64,000 nt of DNA, from NCBI GenBank assembly GCA_002946415.1, contig NJPS01000046.1:1984001-2048000 (forward strand), given 5' to 3'. This document shows positions 58,742 to 64,000 of this stretch, piece by piece. A model generated the notes under the pieces. The model did no database searches. It was not told the origin of the DNA and saw only the letters and a program-made list of their open reading frames with translations. Source of the stretch: Rutstroemia sp. NJR-2017a BVV2 (lineage: Eukaryota > Ascomycota > Leotiomycetes > Helotiales > Rutstroemiaceae). A program made the position numbers and the translations under genes. Within the stretch, counting starts at the first letter, position 1. Each line of letters begins with the position of its first letter.

Positions 58742-59298
58742 GGAAGCTTTTTTTGGTTGCTTGATTTTGACACCGGTGCAAGCTTTGGATCCAGGTAACT
58801 CATTGGACAGATGAGAGGTTTGTTATGCTTTTGGACGGAAAGCTGAGGTCCCTGCTACGAGCTGAAAAGCGAGCGGGCAGGGTGGATCCTTAATGAAGGA
58901 AAGGTGGCCAAGGTTTTCGTCGTTCGATGGATAGGGCTTTTCTGGTTTTGCATTGGTCCCCGGACAGAGAACCAAGATTGTGGTGGTTGATGGGTGTGGC
59001 CGCTAGATATCCAGGAGTCGAGCTGTTCCACGGGTTATCCTCGAACGGTGTTGCCATGAAGTACAATCTTTCGAAAATAAATCGATGGCAGTTTCCAAAG
59101 AAGTAAAACTTTGATTTGAAACGGGGTAGTCAAACGAAACCGGGTTTTGCGCGTGAGCGGGGTCTGGAAGTCTGCCAGCAGACTAACCAGGAACTCGTGA
59201 TAAGCAATGGTGGTAGCAAATCTGGATGGCCCTGATGTGGGACATCCGGTGAGTTCTTTGTGTGGAATCCAAATGAACCTGCATGGGGAGCAGGAACA

Positions 59299-59781
59299 TT
59301 ATCTGGCTGACAGATCGAAATCGGGCAGAATGGAGGAAACCACAACACAATCGGGGGCGTCCCCCCAATTGCGTGTGTTGCGCGGTGTGGCATGCCGTTG
59401 AGAACGGTAAAATGCAATTGGTTTTGAATTTATACTGAGGCTCATTCCAATGCTACTCAGTTGCCTAGTCAAAGCCAATGATCCCAATGCTGTCTTCAAC
59501 TGACACTGGATTGGACAATGACCTTTGTTCTCAGGGTTGAGCTCAAAGGACTTGATGAGATTTGAGGTTTTTGGTTTTCCATGGATTTGTGCTAACTCAC
59601 TCCGAAGTTGCACTGGAAAGGTGCCAGATTGTCGGGGGGTCGAAATTGAAGACCAGGAATCCGGACGTGGAATCCTGAGGTACAACTGGGCTTTTCTTTT
59701 CTGGTGGAGTGCAAATTCTCCAGGGGGTGTTCTCGGTTTGGTTCGTTTGTGTTGACTTGGTGATGTCCTCGGGTCGCTCAT
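59299..59781 (-). CDS. Weak candidate gene, unknown
   Basis: ATG-started frame of 160 codons beginning MSDPRTSPSQHKRTKPRTPP, directly downstream of the frame at 59795-60448. The basic, Ser/Thr/Pro-rich composition gives no family. It might be a distal exon of the neighbour or not coding at all. Confidence 0.22.
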   Translation of the reverse strand: MSDPRTSPSQHKRTKPRTPPGEFALHQKRKAQLYLRIPRPDSWSSISTPRQSGTFPVQLRSELAQIHGKPKTSNLIKSFELNPENKGHCPIQCQLKTALGSLALTRQLSSIGMSLSINSKPIAFYRSQRHATPRNTRNWGDAPDCVVVSSILPDFDLSAR

Positions 59782-59794
59782 GATCGAATCCCGA

Positions 59795-60448
59795 TTAAAG
59801 TGATAGTTTGTCCATAAGGACCGTAAGATGGTCGACAGGGGCCAATTGTGCAGCTGCTCCACGAGAAACCAGGGTTTCAGCTCGGTGCACGTCGGATTCC
59901 GCAGTCGCCAGACTTTCGTTGATTCCTGTCATATAGTCGAGGATCAACGCGAGCTTGGGGTCCCCAGGCTGGGCGTGAGCCACTGCCTCATGACCCATCG
60001 CAAGCTGCCGTCTAAACTTATCCACGCATCGGAGGGCCTGGTCATGTTCGTCGACCAAAGTGTCAAAAGGCACAGTGGTATATCGATGAACAACCATTTG
60101 ATGCATGGTCGGTCCATTTCGTTCCTTCTTCTTCTTCCTCCCAAGGCGCTCGTCGTTAAGGGCCATCTTGTCTTCGAAATAATCGAAGTCGACCTCTTGT
60201 CGTCGAGCAAGGGACACTTCTCCAGGACAGCAGTCCTTGTGGAACTCAACCACGGTGGAGACGGGTGAAAATCCAATCATTTTGAAGGCCAAGGCGTTCG
60301 CAAGGAATAGATAGGCAAAAAGAAGTTGAGAGGGTTTGAAGATCGTCGTTTTAGAGTCGAAAGCCGAATAATCGAAATTGAGCTTTAAGCAGAAGTCTTC
60401 AATGAAATTATAATTCCGGTGAGGAGAAAAAAGGAAAGATTGACTCAT
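59795..60448 (-). CDS. Unknown protein, 217 residues
   Basis: Frame from an ATG at 60448 (MSQSFLFSPHRNYNF); the open frame reaches 60589 but that start is GTG. An alternative ATG at 60277 would give 160 residues. A hydrophobic stretch QLLFAYLFLANALAFKMIGF lies at about 46-65 and could be a membrane segment or part of an intron-spanning leader. From about residue 95 the sequence is coding-like: RLGRKKKKERNGPTMHQMVV, then FDTLVDEHDQALRCVDKFRR and a closing helix-rich stretch ending VDHLTVLMDKLSL. I know no family for it. Confidence 0.42.
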   Translation of the reverse strand: MSQSFLFSPHRNYNFIEDFCLKLNFDYSAFDSKTTIFKPSQLLFAYLFLANALAFKMIGFSPVSTVVEFHKDCCPGEVSLARRQEVDFDYFEDKMALNDERLGRKKKKERNGPTMHQMVVHRYTTVPFDTLVDEHDQALRCVDKFRRQLAMGHEAVAHAQPGDPKLALILDYMTGINESLATAESDVHRAETLVSRGAAAQLAPVDHLTVLMDKLSL

Positions 60449-63292
60449 GAAAAAGGCATATATGCTCAGTCTGGGAAATCCGCTAGAGACAGATTGTGTG
60501 CGCGTGACTGCTCTGAATCTAATTTTTCTTTTAGATGAACCAGAGACAGCGATGGAAAGGAAACCATGGTTAGATGGAGATGAATGCACTGTTGAGCAGT
60601 AAAAAAGGTCGTTGGAAAGCAGATCGTATGGTCGACTTCCCCCTTAGCTCCCTCGCTTGTCCGAAAACGGTGCTGGCGACAGCATTATGCTTTCCTAAGG
60701 GCGACTTAAACATGATCGAACCATGAAATTTCACGGGTGACGACAAAATTCACGGCACATCGGCACTGTATATTGGTCGCATGATGCTCTGGTAAACTGC
60801 AAATGCTGTCGACAGCAACGAAGATCCAAGTGATGATGAGGCTCTATCGTAAACCGTAGATGGGGATCGGTGGTAGAGAAAGGGAATATAGACCTTATGC
60901 GAAGGTAGGGGAGAGTTGATCATTCGGACAACAAGAATTGTGAAGAACAAATTGAAAGATTGAGCGGAAGACGGAATTTCATGATCCGAGAATGGAGGTC
61001 AGACATCGAGCGGATGAAAACTGTGTTCATGGAAGCCAGGCGTAAGGTTGCGGTGAGACATTTGGTCTAGTCCCGCGATGGTTTTGAATGTGCAGACGAA
61101 GTTCGGCACAGGTAGTTGACGAGCCATCATGGTACTGTGGGATATTGCAATGCTGCAGGTTAAGATTGGCGAGAAGGATACTCAGCGAGGTAACATGAAC
61201 AGGAAAGCATCACTGTACAGGAGGGAACGAAAACCAAAGGAATGGGGGAAGCGAAGATAGAAATAACCATGTATTATTCTCTACGAAGGAGTCCATTTCA
61301 TGTCAACTAAAGCAACATACTGAATTCGAACTTGTTCGTATCTGTTTCCGTTGTGACGTTCACTTTATAACAGGTAGTAACCGCACACGAGCATGCATTT
61401 CACCGCAGAACAAGAACTGAAAAAGATCCATCAGCGTAGACAGTAGGTGCGAACGTGCTTCACCTTATCCAAATGTTCAAAAGCAACGACATAGTTCATT
61501 TTCCAGTTTGCACGGAGATTGCAGGACGGGAAATTACATTGTCCGTACATGCCGATTAGGTTCGAAAAGCTCTCAGCGCCATCAAAGTATTTCACGATCG
61601 TACCTTCCACACACCAAATTCGGGACCATTTCTAAGCACTACTGAATGCATGATAGGTAGATGTGAGGTAACTTTTAAATAGATAGCAGCAGTTGACGTA
61701 ATACAATAGGTGGTAGAGAAATTTCAGAGAAATTTCAGAGATATAACAGAGAAAACAGCAGATAAAATCGCAGCGAAATAGCAGAGAAAAGAGCAGAGAA
61801 AAGAGCAGAGAAAAGAGCAGAGAAAAGAGCAGAGAAAACAGCAAATAAATCGCAGATAAATCAAGCAGATCATGAACCAAAACCAAACCACCAAAGAACG
61901 AGCTTTCAGTTCTCTCGCGCAACCCAACAACATCCACGTCACCAACGGCGACAACATAAATCCAAGCACTCACTTACTTCGATCAAACATCCCAATTTCC
62001 CTAATATGCGGACATCACTCCCTCCTTATATCATCCACGCACGCTAACAACAATCTAGACCGAAGCGAACTATGCAGTACACCGTAGAACCGAGTAAGTA
62101 GATCCATGGTTAAGGGGCGCTACAGGATGGCATTTGCTGCGCGTCCTTTCTTCCGATGAGAGAAAAGTGACGCAACTTCTGGTTAGGAGGGCATATGTCT
62201 GGCTTCTCACAAGAAAGCTGATTCCAGTCGGTGTAAGGAGTGTTCGAGAGCAACAAAGCGAGGGTACTGAGTTAGATCAGTGAAAATATGACTCCAATCT
62301 GCACAAAGCACCACAGAGTAGAAATACTCTGCACCTAGCATAACCTTACCTCGACGCGTAGCATTCAAAACAGGGCGAATCTGCGTCGCGTGCTCTCGGA
62401 AGCAGGAAAAAACATCCGCCCGATGAACGGACCAAACTTCACAAAACCCGCAGAACATCACCCCAAATCTCACATCCCCATCCTAAGCAAACAACAATTA
62501 ACCAGCATGTAGTCCCTCCTGTCTCAAAACCTCCATTAGTCAATCCCCAGTCGCGGAGTAAAAACCTCCGCACGTGAATCCTCCCACATGTACAACGGCA
62601 CGGCATTTAATCACCCACCTATCCTGTACCCGGCCGCTGTTGCTTCCCGTACCGTAACCTTATGCAATGCAACAACCAGCCACAGCCACAGTAACATTGC
62701 ACTCAACTATCCATAGCTACCCCCTACCATCCATCCTTTCGTATACCCCGCGCACCCCTGCCCAGATGGCATGGTGTGTATGTAGTATAGCATATGGTAG
62801 CAGCGATCATCGTCGTTTTTATCTACGTGCGTTATCTGCCGAACTTTGTCCTCAACAACTGGGCTTGCATGTGGATGGGGAGTTTTGGTTATTGTATTGG
62901 ATTGTGTTGAATGCTAGCTACTCGTTCTCTTACTCGTACATTGAAATCCAGACTAAGAAAAACGCATATGCTGGCTTCTAATTCACTGATGCAAGTAAAT
63001 CATCCATATATCTACTCATAGGTGGAGAGGTAGTAAACCCATTTATCATGCTATGCTATGCTAAATCTTCCTTCGATACTACCGAGAGGGGGAGGGGTAT
63101 CATTTTGTCCATCCCATCACATCATAACTACATCCATCCATCCATCTATTTATCTATACCCGTCTATGGCATAACCCAACCAACCTATCCTCGAAAGAGC
63201 TCCCCCAGAAAGTAAAATCAAACAGAAATAACTTTTAGTCGTGATATCATAGCCCATCGATCCCCTCGCTTCTCAACCTCCCACCCCTCCTC
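60449..63292. other. Gene-poor region
   Basis: About 2.8 kb without a credible gene. It contains a 12-bp tandem repeat at 61782-61841 and GATCA/ATCC-rich non-coding sequence. Frames such as 62207-62473 (minus) begin at GTG. Part of it is the 3' region of the PAQR gene on the right. Confidence 0.4.
61782..61841. repeat. 12-bp tandem repeat
   Basis: About five copies of GCAGAGAAAAGA follow one another, with more degenerate AGAGAAATTTC/AGAAAACAGC units to the left (from about 61725) and AAATAAATCGCAG to the right. Confidence 0.88.
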
Positions 63293-64000
63293 TCAAGCAG
63301 GACATTCATCCACCACATTATGCAAGTAATCAAAACTATCCACCAAGCCCGCGAAATGCGCTAGCGCGGCGAGCACAACCATCGTGTGTAGGATTTGGTG
63401 GCTGTTGCCGTAGATGTCGAATTTGCCTGGGTACCATTTCTCGGGGATCTGTGCTGGGAGTTAGTGAGGGGGTTTAGGGGTTGTGGGGGGAAGTTTGGGA
63501 GGAGAGGGTATGGGGATGGGAGGTGGAAGGGGATGAGAAGTTCGTGGAGCAAAAATTCAACGGGAAACATACCCTCAAACTATAAGCCAACGCGCCGACA
63601 AAATTCAACCCCGCCATCGCAGCAATCCACTCCAGACTCAATCTATGATACTGCAGATTCCATCCATAGATCGCAATACTATGGATGATGAACACCAAAG
63701 CGGAAAGACCGAGACCGGCGTACATGAGCGTGCGGTAGACACGGAAGGTGGGTGTGCGAAAGGCGGGGATTAGGGTGATGAGGATGCAGGAGAAGGCGAA
63801 GAGGGTGATCTGGGGAGGGGAGGGGGGTGTTAGTTGGGGGAGATGAGAGGGAGGAAGAGGGTTGGTGGGTGGGGGCTTCTCTTGGCGAAGAAATAGGAGC
63901 AAGAGCAAAAGGGACACAGAAGGAAAGATAGCAGAGGAAAGACTAACCATCGACCAATAAACCTTCTGCAACAGCGGATCACAAACAAAGCCATGATAAA
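63293..64000 (-). CDS. PAQR-family membrane receptor, partial
   Basis: The 3' part of a minus-strand gene that runs out of the window. Exons visible: 63948-64000 (partial), 63573-63809 and 63293-63448, phase 0 between the last two. The first reads [14 protein letters not shown], the second starts [20 protein letters not shown] and spans membrane segments ([39 protein letters not shown]), the last reads [20 protein letters not shown] and continues [24 protein letters not shown] carries the conserved C-terminal His pair of the PAQR zinc site. It differs clearly from the PAQR gene at 43.5 kb and looks like a separate subfamily. The third His and the N-terminus lie outside the window. The introns have GTTAGT and GTATGT donors. 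Confidence 0.9.

Noticed and set aside
62207..62473. 88-codon minus-strand frame as a gene
   Set aside because: Start is GTG and no family or splice context supports it.

Overview
This 64 kb window is nuclear DNA of a filamentous ascomycete, most likely a leotiomycete. The basis is short introns (46-62 bp) with GTRNGT donors, CTAAC/CTGAY branch sites and YAG acceptors. Gene content points the same way: fungal-type annexin, PRP4 splicing kinase, TMA7, PAQR receptors, an APC permease with six exons, and several 2EXR/DUF7730-type F-box-like proteins. Nothing bacterial, viral or plasmid-like was seen. No complete transposon, rRNA or convincing tRNA was found.

Layout. 0-19 kb is gene-rich: two DUF7730-like proteins, an annexin with four repeats, an unknown protein with paired C2HC zinc fingers, a nucleotidyltransferase-fold-like protein, TMA7 divergent from the PRP4 kinase, a kinase-like protein and an F-box protein. 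19-25 kb holds decayed-looking frames and a long UTR-like stretch downstream of a RAN1/SKS1-type serine/threonine kinase. 25-37 kb is a gene desert of more than 11 kb rich in microsatellites and GTAC-rich motifs, with one weak small gene near its left edge. An unknown 390-residue protein follows at 36.9 kb.

38-42 kb is again gene-poor. It carries the most unusual structure in the window: about nine degenerate copies of a bipartite GATCA...TGCAAC motif spaced 84-115 bp apart, flanked on both sides by an identical 18-mer. 42-50 kb is gene-rich: a CSN8/PSMD8/EIF3K-domain protein with an in-frame stop, a PAQR membrane receptor, a FabG-like short-chain reductase, a small unknown protein with an 18-bp repeat, and an amino-acid/choline/GABA-type permease. 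51-54 kb has two more F-box-like/2EXR genes. 55-63 kb is poor in recognisable genes and has several small tandem repeats. The right edge cuts a second PAQR gene.

The genes do not form an obvious pathway or biosynthetic cluster. Housekeeping or signalling genes (PRP4, TMA7, annexin, PAQR, kinases) are interleaved with fast-evolving lineage-specific F-box-like families. All exon structures were read by eye from splice signals and protein homology recalled from family knowledge; none was checked by alignment or transcripts.
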